A DNA stretch of 64,000 bases from Pseudomaricurvus alkylphenolicus (GTDB lineage: Bacteria > Pseudomonadota > Gammaproteobacteria > Pseudomonadales > Cellvibrionaceae). Every line of letters starts with the position of its first letter. The stretch's first letter is position 1. The notes under the pieces are model-generated. The model saw only the letters and a list, made by a program, of their open reading frames with translations, made no database searches and was not told the origin of the DNA. A program made the translations under genes and the position numbers. The stretch spans positions 248,001-312,000 of the forward strand of contig NZ_JAAQPI010000005.1 of NCBI RefSeq assembly GCF_011683955.1. Reading direction: 5' to 3'. Below, in pieces: positions 43,060-52,600 of the stretch.

Positions 43060-44121
43060 ATGACAACACTTAACATTGCGGTAATTCCTGGAGACGGCAT
43101 CGGCAAGGAGGTTATTCCCGAGGGAATACGGGTGTTGGAGGCCGCCGGAGCAATTCATGGTATCGAGTTTCAATGGACGGAGTTTGACTGGTCTTGCGAA
43201 ACCTACCATAAAACCGGCCGTATGATGCCGGAGGGTGGCATTGATCAGCTGCGGGGCTTTGATGCTGTTTATCTCGGGGCTGTGGGTTTTCCCGGAGTGC
43301 CTGATCATATTTCCCTTTGGGGGCTGTTGATTCCTATTCGTCGCGAGTTCGATCAGTATATAAATTTGCGACCGGTACGACTGTTCGATGGCGTTCCTTG
43401 TCCATTGGCTGGCAAGAAACCGGGCGATATCGATATGTATGTGGTGCGTGAGAATGTTGAGGGTGAATACTCGAATATTGGTGGTATTCAGTACGAGGGT
43501 ACAGATCAGGAGCTGGTGGTTCAGCAGAGTGTGTTTACCCGTCGTGGTACGGATAGGGTGATGCGGTATGCGTTTGAGTTGGCGAATCGGCGCCCCGGCA
43601 AGCATATCAGTTCTGCCACCAAGTCTAACGGTATTATTCATTCGATGCCGTTTTGGGACGGTCGTTTTGCAGAGATGGCGAAGGCATTCCCAGATGTGAA
43701 AACCGATCAGTTTCATATCGATATTATGACGGCGAATTTTGTGCGCATGCCGGAGTTTTATGATGTGGTCGTGGGGTCGAATCTGTTTGGGGATATTCTG
43801 TCTGATCTTGGGCCGGCGGTGACAGGTACTATTGCTATTGCACCTTCGGCGAATATTAACCCGGAAAGAAATTTTCCGTCTATGTTTGAGCCGGTGCATG
43901 GCTCTGCGCCTGATATTGCAGGGCAGAATATTGCCAACCCTATTGGTACGATTTGGGCTGGTGCGATGATGTTGGAACATCTCGGGTACCGTGAGGTTCA
44001 TGATACGGTGATGGAGGCTGTGGAGCGCGTATTGAAAGAGGGCGCCGGACTTACCCGTGATATGGGAGGGACGGCGAGTACTCAGGAGCTGGGGCGTGCT
44101 ATAGAAATGGCAGTTGGTTAG
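43060..44121 (+). CDS. dmlA: D-malate/tartrate dehydrogenase (decarboxylating), DmlA/TtuC family
   Basis: A 353-residue member of the isocitrate/isopropylmalate dehydrogenase family. The core DmlA/TtuC segments match closely: SLWGLLIPIRREFDQYINLR (about 88-107), YVVRENVEGEYSNIGG (about 128-143), SVFTRRGTDRVMRYAFELAN and NLFGDILSDLGPAVTGTIAI. It oxidatively decarboxylates D-malate to pyruvate, or acts on tartrate, with NAD and Mn/K. The SLWG-LL segment in place of the isopropylmalate-specific loop argues against leuB, and no leu genes are near. GAGG lies before the ATG. It is followed by a clear terminator, so it is monocistronic. Confidence 0.9.
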   Translation: MTTLNIAVIPGDGIGKEVIPEGIRVLEAAGAIHGIEFQWTEFDWSCETYHKTGRMMPEGGIDQLRGFDAVYLGAVGFPGVPDHISLWGLLIPIRREFDQYINLRPVRLFDGVPCPLAGKKPGDIDMYVVRENVEGEYSNIGGIQYEGTDQELVVQQSVFTRRGTDRVMRYAFELANRRPGKHISSATKSNGIIHSMPFWDGRFAEMAKAFPDVKTDQFHIDIMTANFVRMPEFYDVVVGSNLFGDILSDLGPAVTGTIAIAPSANINPERNFPSMFEPVHGSAPDIAGQNIANPIGTIWAGAMMLEHLGYREVHDTVMEAVERVLKEGAGLTRDMGGTASTQELGRAIEMAVG

Positions 44122-44148
44122 GTTTATTGATTTCTCTTCACTACTTTT

Positions 44149-44180
44149 GGGGCATTTTGGTTTGTGCCCCTGTTTTTTTA
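44149..44180 (+). terminator. Intrinsic terminator after the malate/tartrate dehydrogenase
   Basis: GGGGCA (44149-44154) pairs with TGCCCC (44165-44170), followed by TGTTTTTTTA. It separates the dehydrogenase from the converging cyclase gene (stop at 44192). Confidence 0.8.
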
Positions 44181-44191
44181 GTGTGGATTTG

Positions 44192-46180
44192 TTATTTGCT
44201 GTCTACGATCACATCGCCATTCCAACGGCGCATGTCTGGTGGCGAATTTCGATAGGTTTGCAGAATCTTGAGATAGTACTGGGAGGGGCCATCGCCGCCG
44301 CGTTGCGTCTGGCATTGCTCAAACCCCTGCCGCGCTTCTTCAAAATCACCCGCCTGAAAGGCGTCCAGCCCCAGGGAAAAACTCTCAATCCAGGGTTCGC
44401 CTTCCCGGCAGTCTACCAGTACCTCGTAAAGGGGTACTGAGTCCTTTTTGCCCAACAGTTGAAAGCGTCCTACCGGACGATGATTGAAGGATTCGCTGGT
44501 CTGATCCAGGGTGTCCTGATCAATCAGAATACTGGTGCCGAGATACTTGTTAAAACCCTCAATGCGCGAAGACAGGTTAACCGCATCGCCAAGGGCGGTG
44601 TAATCGAAACGATAGGTGGAACCCAGATTTCCGACCAGGCACTCCCCGCTGCTAATGCCGACCCGCGTCGTGAGTGTATGGCCGTAGATTTTCTGCGAGC
44701 GAATCGTATGGATCATGGTACTGGCGGCGTGGACAGCGTGGTCTGCTTTGTTCTCGTCCTCCAGGGGAGCTCCCCAGATAGCAAACACGGCGTCGCCGAT
44801 ATATTTAATTACCGTACCGTGAGTTTCCAGCACATCCTTGGTCATCATTTCAAAATAGGCATTTAATACGCGACCCAGTTCTTCAGGATTGGTGTGCTCT
44901 GATAGCGAGGTGTACCCCTGCAAATCCGTGAACATCACAGTGATGGGTTTCATTTCACCCCCGGGCGTGAGATCAAAACCGCTTTTGGCCACTTTTTCGG
45001 CAATGACAGGAGAGATGTAGGAGGAGAAGGCCGAAATCAACTTGCGTTCTTTGCTGGCGGCCACATAGTAACGCTGGATGGTGGAAATCAATAGTGCCAG
45101 CGGCAATTGAATCGTCAAAGGCATCAGCCAGTTAAAGAATATCAGCTGTTGCCAACAGATCCAGATGCTCAGTGAACCGAACACCAGTGCGTACAGCAGG
45201 GCCAGAAAAATTGTGACTTTCAAGGGGATGTAGTAAAAGGAGGCGACGAACGCTGCTGCCAGTATCACTACCACCAACAAGTCAAAGAAAGCACCTGTTC
45301 GAACCAACCAATCTCCCTTGACTAAATTGGAGAGCACGTTGGCGTGCACCTCGACCCCGGGTGCAAACGGGTGGCCACGCAGGGAGTAGGGGGTCAGAAA
45401 ACTGTCTCGCATATCACCACTGAAGCCCGTTGCGTATTTGCCGCCAATCAGAACAGTTTTACCGGTAAAATAATCTTCAGGTACTCCCTCGTCGTCCAGC
45501 GCCTGAGAGAAGCTGATAGAATCCACGGTGCCGGGAGGCCCCAGGTAGTTAATCCAGAGTTCCCGGTCGGGAATTTCGCTGGCGGACTGGCCCTTTTGTC
45601 GTCGGAGCTCCTCTGCAGCTAACCAGCTGGCGTTCTTGATGGGTATATCGCCAGAGCCCAGGTTCATGCGCCTGACACCGAAGTCCGGGTCTACGGGGTC
45701 CAATGTCAGTAATCCCCAGCCAAAGGTGGGTTCTCTAAGTGTTAATAAAGGCGCGGCCACGGCTCGCTCGATGACCCCCATATTGCGCTGAGCCTTGACG
45801 CTCGCTCCAAGAATCACCCGACCGCTACGCTTGATGGCCGCCTCAAAGGCCGCATCTGCCTTTTTGTCTGAACTGGCGACATCAAACAGAATATCGTAGA
45901 TCACCAGGTTGGCTTTCTGGCGAGTGAACTTGTCAAGCAGGCTGGCGTGCAAGCGTCGGTCCCAGATTCGATCCAGAGGTTGCTTGAGTTGTTTGTGGGC
46001 GGTCTCGTCGAGATACACAATGACGATTTCCTCGGTCTGAGCCAAGGGGCGAAACACAAACAGAAGATCGAAGCTGAGACGCTCCAGGCCATTGCCCAGG
46101 CGGCTGAAATTCACCAGAATGCCGGCCAAAATCACCATGGTGATGCTGATAAGCAGAGAGCGGGTGTGTTGGGTCAGCAT
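44192..46180 (-). CDS. CHASE2-domain adenylate/guanylate cyclase
   Basis: A 662-residue class III cyclase. One N-terminal span (about 8-27), a periplasmic CHASE2 sensor domain (about 30-295), then three closely spaced spans (about 297-370, starting FFDLLVVVILAAAF). The catalytic domain (about 405-580) keeps the two metal aspartates in VMFTDLQGYTSLSEH and VIKYIGDAVFAIWG, and RVGISSGECLVGNLG. YTALGDAVNLSSRIEGFNKY covers the purine- and transition-state-binding end. A short TPR-like tail follows (AFQAGDFEEARQGFEQC). Last gene of the three-gene operon, 17 bp after the FecR-TPR-barrel gene. It probably reports a periplasmic signal as cAMP. Confidence 0.93.
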   Translation of the reverse strand: MLTQHTRSLLISITMVILAGILVNFSRLGNGLERLSFDLLFVFRPLAQTEEIVIVYLDETAHKQLKQPLDRIWDRRLHASLLDKFTRQKANLVIYDILFDVASSDKKADAAFEAAIKRSGRVILGASVKAQRNMGVIERAVAAPLLTLREPTFGWGLLTLDPVDPDFGVRRMNLGSGDIPIKNASWLAAEELRRQKGQSASEIPDRELWINYLGPPGTVDSISFSQALDDEGVPEDYFTGKTVLIGGKYATGFSGDMRDSFLTPYSLRGHPFAPGVEVHANVLSNLVKGDWLVRTGAFFDLLVVVILAAAFVASFYYIPLKVTIFLALLYALVFGSLSIWICWQQLIFFNWLMPLTIQLPLALLISTIQRYYVAASKERKLISAFSSYISPVIAEKVAKSGFDLTPGGEMKPITVMFTDLQGYTSLSEHTNPEELGRVLNAYFEMMTKDVLETHGTVIKYIGDAVFAIWGAPLEDENKADHAVHAASTMIHTIRSQKIYGHTLTTRVGISSGECLVGNLGSTYRFDYTALGDAVNLSSRIEGFNKYLGTSILIDQDTLDQTSESFNHRPVGRFQLLGKKDSVPLYEVLVDCREGEPWIESFSLGLDAFQAGDFEEARQGFEQCQTQRGGDGPSQYYLKILQTYRNSPPDMRRWNGDVIVDSK

Positions 46181-46197
46181 ACCTTGCCCGGGGCTTC

Positions 46198-49100
46198 CTA
46201 GAGGTTGAGGTTGAGTGTGATCCTGGCGGTGCGCCGGGATTGGATTTCAGCGCGGGGAATCAGACTGTTGATGCGGGGCTCCTCGTCCTCCAGGTTGTCC
46301 ACGCGCAGCTCCACTTGCCAACGTTGGCGCTGGCTGCGATAGCCGAGGCGAAAGTCGCTGGAGCTGAAATCATCTTGCTGTTCAACACCATAAAAGCCGC
46401 TGTCCTGGGGCCAATAAAATGTCGAGTCCAGTCGTGCAAAGATTCCCAGTGGATGATTGTAGGCGGCCATGACACCGAAGCTTTGAAGGCGGGCGCGGGT
46501 ATCGGTGGACGTGAGCCCGGTGATCAAGGGATCGGTAACGACAGCGTCTACACCCAGCAGACCGGTTTCCAGATCCGACTGCACAAATTCGTAACGCGCG
46601 CCCACCGACCAGTATTGAGACAACAATTGATTGGCACTCAGAGATATATTTTGTTCTCGATATTCAAGCCGATTGGTCAGTGCCTGTGGAGTCGTTTGTC
46701 GGGTTAAAAGATCGTAATCAAAAGCCCCGAGCCGCTCATTACCCCGCTGCTGTATCCACTGGTATTGCGCATCCAGGAACAGATCGGCGGAAGGGCTGTA
46801 TTGCAAACCGATGCCAGCAACATCAAAACGCGATCCGGAAACATCCGGTGCGATCGGGATAAGTGAACGATAAGTCTGAACAAAACCGGCTAACAATGAG
46901 GGTTCCAGGCGCAGGCTTTGGTCCGCAGCAAAACCGCCCAACGAGCCGCTGTAAGCTGCACGTAAACGCCATTGCGGTGCCGGACTCCAGTTTAATCCGA
47001 GTTTTGGTGACCAGCGTTGCTCCCGAAAGCTGCCCCCTGTCGCCGGTGGCGAATCAATATGTCGCGGTGCTTCGAGCCACTCATAGGCCAGGCCCAAGGT
47101 CAAATCCAGTTGCGACTCCAGTCCCAATGTCAGGTAGGTGTAGGCACTGGTGCGTTCCAGGTCTTCGCTCAGTCGCGTGACCGATACCGGATCTGCAAAA
47201 AAGGGTCGGGTGGCACCGGTGAGGTGGTCCAATTGTTCATCTAAGGTAATATCGCCGCGTTGCAACCGCAGGCCGCTGATCCACAATCGTTCGGCGTTCT
47301 GCTGTATATGATTAAGTTCCAGTGAGGTCAGTTTTTCTTCGGCCATGCCGGAGGATTGGAAAGGTAAATTGAGGCCGGAGGTGGTTTCTCCCTCAGCGCC
47401 CTGTGTAAATATCATAGGTACAGACGGTGTTTCAAAACGGGTTTCGGCATCGTAGCGGCTGATGAGCAACAGCGTATCACTTCCCGGCCGATGGCGGTGG
47501 TGAAAGCCCAGTGTATAAACATCAATATCCGCGTCGATATCGCCGTCAATTTCGCCGCCAAAAAAACCTGCATCGACATCTGTGCTGCTGTCTTCGAGTT
47601 GCAGATACACGCTGGTTTGCTCAGTGAGATGGTGTTTGATCTGCAGGCTCAAGAGCCCGGTATCAAAATCCGTCTCCACCGAGTCGGCTTCGAAGAAGTT
47701 CAGGGAACCCCCAATACTTGCATCCAAAACCACGCTGGTGCGGTGACTATTCAGGTAAGCACTGATCTCACTCAGGCTTTCATGGTCTTCATCGAGATAG
47801 GCATTGACGTCCAAGCCGTAACGCTTGTTGTTAAAAAACGCGGAGTATTCCTGATTGCTGACAAACCGCGAAAGTGTACCGGTTTGCGCAGGGGCTAACA
47901 GATTCGCCAGCAGCAGTTCACTGGCAATCGCCGCCTCAGTACGCAACAGATCCGTGCCGGTTTGTCGGGTCAGGCTGTCCGCCATATAACGATGGGCGGA
48001 ATAATTGCTGTAATCGTCTTCGATAGCCTGGCTGGCGTAGCGGACAGCTCGAGTGGACATGCCCAGGCTTTCATAAATGGCTGCCAGATTGGTTTTGCGT
48101 ACCGACAGGTCCTGATCAAGCAATAACCGCGATCGAAACAGATTACGATTGTCGTTCAGTTCGATGGCCCGGTGCATGGAACGGGCTGCATCAGAGTATC
48201 GATTCTGTTGTTTGTCCAACAAGGCGCGATAAAACAGCGGGGTGGGGTCCTGAGTATCCAGCGCCTGCGCCAATACCAGCTCTTGACGGGCCTTATCCTG
48301 AAGTTCATTTTCCGCCAGGGCTTTACCGAGATAGCTGCGCAATAGCGAGCGATTGGGTTCCATAGCAGCCGCCAGTTTGATGGATTCCAGCCCCTCATTG
48401 GCTTGCCCTTGCCGAAATGCCTGCAGACCGTCTCCCAGCCAGCTTTGGGCAAAGTCCGCGTCCAGTGCCAACGCCTGTTGAAAATAGGGCAGAGATTCCT
48501 CTGTCGCTGCTGCCGATAAAAAACCCTGCAGCGAGATTGACATGGGATTATTAGGGGAAAGCTCCAAGCTACGGCTGAGAGATTCTCTCGCATCCCGAAG
48601 TTCACCGCTACTGAATTGGAGTTCCGCCAGTCTTGCCAAGATTGGGCCAAAACTGTCGCTTCTCTGCAGCGCTTGTTGGGCCGCCGCCAGCGCACCGGGA
48701 ATGTCTCCACGAGACTGTTTCCAATAGGAATAGGCCAGCCATTCAGAAGCATTGTTTGTGGGAGCAACTTGCTCGTGGGAGGCAAAGGTGACCGCATCAA
48801 ACATCTTGCGCAATGACTGTAGCAGGGGGCTTTTGTCAGCGGCGTCCATCAAGGCCTTTGCGTCGTCCAATTGTCCTGCCATGAGCTTGAGGTTGGCCCG
48901 GTAAAGCTGGGCATCATTGCCGGTCAAGGTCTGTTGGGCCAAACCGGTGGCAACGGCGGCTTTGAGATTGCCCTGTTGATAGTGTTGGAGTGATTCCTGC
49001 AGCCGCCTGCGATCCTGATCATTGAGCTGTAATTCTGAAGGCACCAGTACCGGGGGATAATAGAGCCATTGGTGCAGCTCCCGGTAGTTGTTGCTCAGCG

Positions 49101-49638
49101 ACGATGTCTGAATCTCTCGACTCGGTCCCAGCATGGCAACTTCACCGCCTGCCAGACTGACGGAATGTCCCTCGCTGGTAATGTCCACGCCCCCCTCGAC
49201 CATGGCGTAGGTTGTCGCGCCCTGGCGACTGACGCTGAGATTAAACTCCGTGCCCCGTATGGCCCCGGTGGCGGAGGGAGTCAGGATTTCCACGGCTTCG
49301 GGTGTGCTGCGACTAAAGAAATAAAACAGACCCTCTATGATGCTGAGTGCTACAGAGTTGTCGGGTTGGGAGGGAGGAACAAGATCAACCAGGCTGAGTT
49401 CATCAATCCTCAGAATGGCTCCGGTGGAAAGTTTGATGGCGGCGCGGCTGTCATCCCCGGTACGCAGTCGTGTGTTTGCGCCCACCTGTTGTCCCTTGGC
49501 GGCGTCGTGCCAGATTTTTCCGTCCACAGAATAATCAACGTCGCCACGAACCGAAACGATTGTCGCGCTGAAAGGTACCTCGCCAAAAACAGTGGACGTC
49601 GCCAATAGAGCGATCAAGCAATACAATCCCAGCCTCAT
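46198..49638 (-). CDS. FecR-TPR-outer-membrane-barrel fusion protein
   Basis: A 1146-residue exported protein. Signal peptide 1-19 (LYCLIALLATSTVFG). FecR domain at about 22-155 (SVRGDVDYSVDGKIWHDAAK, then GAIRGTEFNLSV). TPR-like helical repeats run from about 215 to 585 (for example NPMSISLQGFLSAA and EPNRSLLRSYLGKALAENEL). The remaining 555 residues are a beta-barrel with alternating amphipathic strands ending TARITLNLNL. The overall plan recalls PgaA-like exporters (TPR plus barrel), but the N-terminal FecR is unusual. The ATG at 49638 is followed at once by the signal peptide; a longer frame to 49704 has none. There is no sigma factor nearby, so a FecR anti-sigma role is unlikely. Confidence 0.85.
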   Translation of the reverse strand: MRLGLYCLIALLATSTVFGEVPFSATIVSVRGDVDYSVDGKIWHDAAKGQQVGANTRLRTGDDSRAAIKLSTGAILRIDELSLVDLVPPSQPDNSVALSIIEGLFYFFSRSTPEAVEILTPSATGAIRGTEFNLSVSRQGATTYAMVEGGVDITSEGHSVSLAGGEVAMLGPSREIQTSSLSNNYRELHQWLYYPPVLVPSELQLNDQDRRRLQESLQHYQQGNLKAAVATGLAQQTLTGNDAQLYRANLKLMAGQLDDAKALMDAADKSPLLQSLRKMFDAVTFASHEQVAPTNNASEWLAYSYWKQSRGDIPGALAAAQQALQRSDSFGPILARLAELQFSSGELRDARESLSRSLELSPNNPMSISLQGFLSAAATEESLPYFQQALALDADFAQSWLGDGLQAFRQGQANEGLESIKLAAAMEPNRSLLRSYLGKALAENELQDKARQELVLAQALDTQDPTPLFYRALLDKQQNRYSDAARSMHRAIELNDNRNLFRSRLLLDQDLSVRKTNLAAIYESLGMSTRAVRYASQAIEDDYSNYSAHRYMADSLTRQTGTDLLRTEAAIASELLLANLLAPAQTGTLSRFVSNQEYSAFFNNKRYGLDVNAYLDEDHESLSEISAYLNSHRTSVVLDASIGGSLNFFEADSVETDFDTGLLSLQIKHHLTEQTSVYLQLEDSSTDVDAGFFGGEIDGDIDADIDVYTLGFHHRHRPGSDTLLLISRYDAETRFETPSVPMIFTQGAEGETTSGLNLPFQSSGMAEEKLTSLELNHIQQNAERLWISGLRLQRGDITLDEQLDHLTGATRPFFADPVSVTRLSEDLERTSAYTYLTLGLESQLDLTLGLAYEWLEAPRHIDSPPATGGSFREQRWSPKLGLNWSPAPQWRLRAAYSGSLGGFAADQSLRLEPSLLAGFVQTYRSLIPIAPDVSGSRFDVAGIGLQYSPSADLFLDAQYQWIQQRGNERLGAFDYDLLTRQTTPQALTNRLEYREQNISLSANQLLSQYWSVGARYEFVQSDLETGLLGVDAVVTDPLITGLTSTDTRARLQSFGVMAAYNHPLGIFARLDSTFYWPQDSGFYGVEQQDDFSSSDFRLGYRSQRQRWQVELRVDNLEDEEPRINSLIPRAEIQSRRTARITLNLNL

Positions 49639-49679
49639 TATCCCTTCCGTTATTATTCGTTCTGCAACAGACCGTTTGT

Positions 49680-52600
49680 TCAGGCCTCCCAAAAGGAATC
49701 CCACAGCGCTTGGTCCTCGACCACACCGGTGAGTGTGATATCGTTGGTAAAGACATAATCGATAATTTCCTTGGCGGTATCTGCGGTGGCGCTGTCACTG
49801 GTTACCGCACTGATCAAGGTGTTGACGTTTTGATCAAAGCCTTCATCAGGGTATAGCATGGTGCGCTCAGCATAGTAAACCGAGACCTCATGCTTATTAA
49901 TCAATATTGCCCTGTCGCTTTCTCCACCGGTGGGCGCGTAGGCGCCGTTAATAACAGCCAGAATAAATACGTCTCTAGGCATGCCTGCATCGAGTTGCTC
50001 CTGCCAGTAAATAAGTCCACCCTCCGCAGGAGAGCGATTGAACATGTTCTGGTAAATTGACTCGATAAATTCCAAATTGCTGGTGCCCTGGGGATAGGTA
50101 TTCTGGTATTCCTCTTGGACGGAGAAGCTTTGAGCGGCCTCATAAAAAGTTAATGCACCTGAATAAATTTGCCCAAACCAATAGGTAAGTCCGGTGGCCT
50201 GGGGTGCACGGCCGAAATAGGCGATATAAAGATCACTGAGGGCGTCGAGCTGAGTGGCGGCATTGGATTTGAGTGCACCCGCGCCATCTGGATCCTGCAG
50301 GTCTTCTAGCGCGACCTCAACCTGGAAGACATCATTGCCCATGCCATAGCCGAAACCCACCGACTCGATACTGGTGATGGTATCGCGATCTTCATCACCA
50401 TCGAGAATGCCGTCAGCATAGACATACTGGCTCGGCAGGTAATCGGCCAACAGAATATCATTGCCCTCGCCGCCATCAATAATATCGTTACCCAGCCCGC
50501 CTGACAGTTGATCGTCGCCTTCTTCGCCGTAGATTTCGTCGTTACCGGACTCGCCAAACAGCTGGTCGTCACCTTCGCCGCCGATCAGACTGTCATCGCC
50601 AAAGCCCAGGCTTAGAAAGTCATTACCGGCGCCCGCATCGACCACGTCTGCAATCACATTGGTGCTGGTAATCTGAATGGCATTATCGCCCTCGAGGAAG
50701 TCACCTTGCCAGTTGTCCAGTACTTCGTCTACTTCGCGAGATTCCGCGTAGGCCATCTGGCTGACCGGAGAATAGCCTTCGACAAAGGTGACCGAATTAA
50801 CGTTACCTTTAATATCTTCACTGGTTTCGGGCTCATCTTTTGCGAAGACACCCTCCAGCTGAATCCGCAGGCCGGTATCGTCATCCAGAAAGCTGATTGC
50901 ATTCTCATCGGCTGACAACACTGAGCCGCTGAGCTTTGACGGAACCGCTTGAGGGGTGGCCGCCACCGAGGAAAGATCAAGGGGACCACCCACGTTATCG
51001 CCTTCGCTGAGGGCTACGGTCGCTGAACCGTCGTCGGCGTTTTCGCTTAAAGGCAACAAATAAAGCGGTTTTTGATTGAAATAGTGGAAGCCTGATTCCG
51101 ACTGAGTGTCTTCCAACACCGATGACAAGACACTTCCAGGACCAGGTTCTTCCGTCTGTAGACCTCCGTTGTCCTGAATCACCAATTCCGGGCTGATAAA
51201 TGTGAAGTCGTCAGCGCTGTTGTAATTCACTTCATAACCGAGGTCCTGCATGGCTCCCACGGTCACAATGCTCAACGGCATGGGGGGACTGTTTTCGGCA
51301 AATCCGGTCATCAGTTCAGTGTCGAATAAGCTCTCAGTCCAATGACTGCGTGCGGTGCCTGGTCCACCCTGGGTTTCCAGCGGAACGGAAGTGGCGGTGG
51401 TGTTGTTAATCAGTTGCCCATAGGCTGTGGCGGCATTGGTTCCGGTAAAATTAAAGCCTTGCGCAAGACCAAGTTGGTCAAAAAACCAACCGGAAAACCC
51501 CAGCACATGCCCCATCTCGTGAATGATTACGTCCTGCAATATGCCTTTGGCTTCCATGGCGAAAACATCTGCGGAGTCAAATGACATAATGCCGTGAATA
51601 GGCAGAAAACTGGAAGTGCGAATCCAGTCAGCTCCCGCTTGCGCGAGTATACCTCCGGGGCCATCAATGGAGGTCACAGAGGCATCAATCAGCAGATCGT
51701 CCACAAATCCCCATGACTCTGTTTGTACGCCGGGCAGATTCCCGACAATAATCTCCTCCCATCGCTGAGCTGCGGCTTCGAACAACGGCAGATAACTGGC
51801 GTCGCCGCTAAAGTTAACGACAATATCGAAATCACCAGGGTTAGAGGACTGCACCTCGGAGACACTAAGCGTGTAGGTACCCAGGCTGTTTTCTTTACCC
51901 GAAGCTTCTATGTAATAGGTACCGCTGGCATCGGGGGTAAACAGTAGTTGGCTGTCAAAACCGACACCGCTGTCGTCGTCGCTGGTGGCGTCGAGCAGGG
52001 TGGTTTGATAGATACCGGATAGAAATGGATCTGTGAGTGTGCCGCCGTCGCTGTTGGTACCATTGAGATTAAAGCGATAGGTGATTCCTGCCTGCAATTC
52101 CACGGCGAACCAATCCCGATCACCAAAACCTTCGATTACACCGCTACTGGAGCCATTAACGGTCACGCTGCCTGCCGTTGCCGCCTCATTGCCAAAGTCG
52201 TCTTCGATGACGGGTTCCGTAGCGTCCAGCACCGACACTTCATAGCCGCCAGTGGCTCCGGCATAACCGCTTGCCGCTATGTAAAAAACGCCAGTTTCAC
52301 CGGGGGAAAAATCCAAATAGCTGTTGCGGCCGAAACCGCTGTCATCGTCGCTGGTGCCGTCGATCAGAGCCCCGGTGGCATCGTATAGACCGCTGAGGAA
52401 GGGGTCATCGAGATCGCCTTTGTCTGTGGCCGCGCCTTCGAGACTGATCTGATAATGTCGCCCGGATTCCAGTTCGACAGCAAACCAGTCTATATCACCG
52501 GCGCTTTCCAGTTCGCCGTTTGTTGCCTCACCGATGACAACGGCTCCGGTATTGTCGATACTGTCTCCGAAGTCGTCACTGGCGATGGCTCCGAGATCGG

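Noticed and set aside
43021-44001. 326-residue open frame antisense to the malate/tartrate dehydrogenase
   Set aside because: Histidine/arginine-rich translation with no family resemblance, fully covered by a gene with clear motifs.
46198-49638. FecR protein as an iron-starvation anti-sigma regulator
   Set aside because: No sigma-70-family ECF gene, no FecA-type receptor next to it, and the protein is a barrel, not an inner-membrane anti-sigma factor.
51507-51521. Serralysin (M10) assignment for HEMGH in the giant protein
   Set aside because: The third histidine expected six residues after the second one is absent; the distant SHW and ELMTGF fit M8 better.
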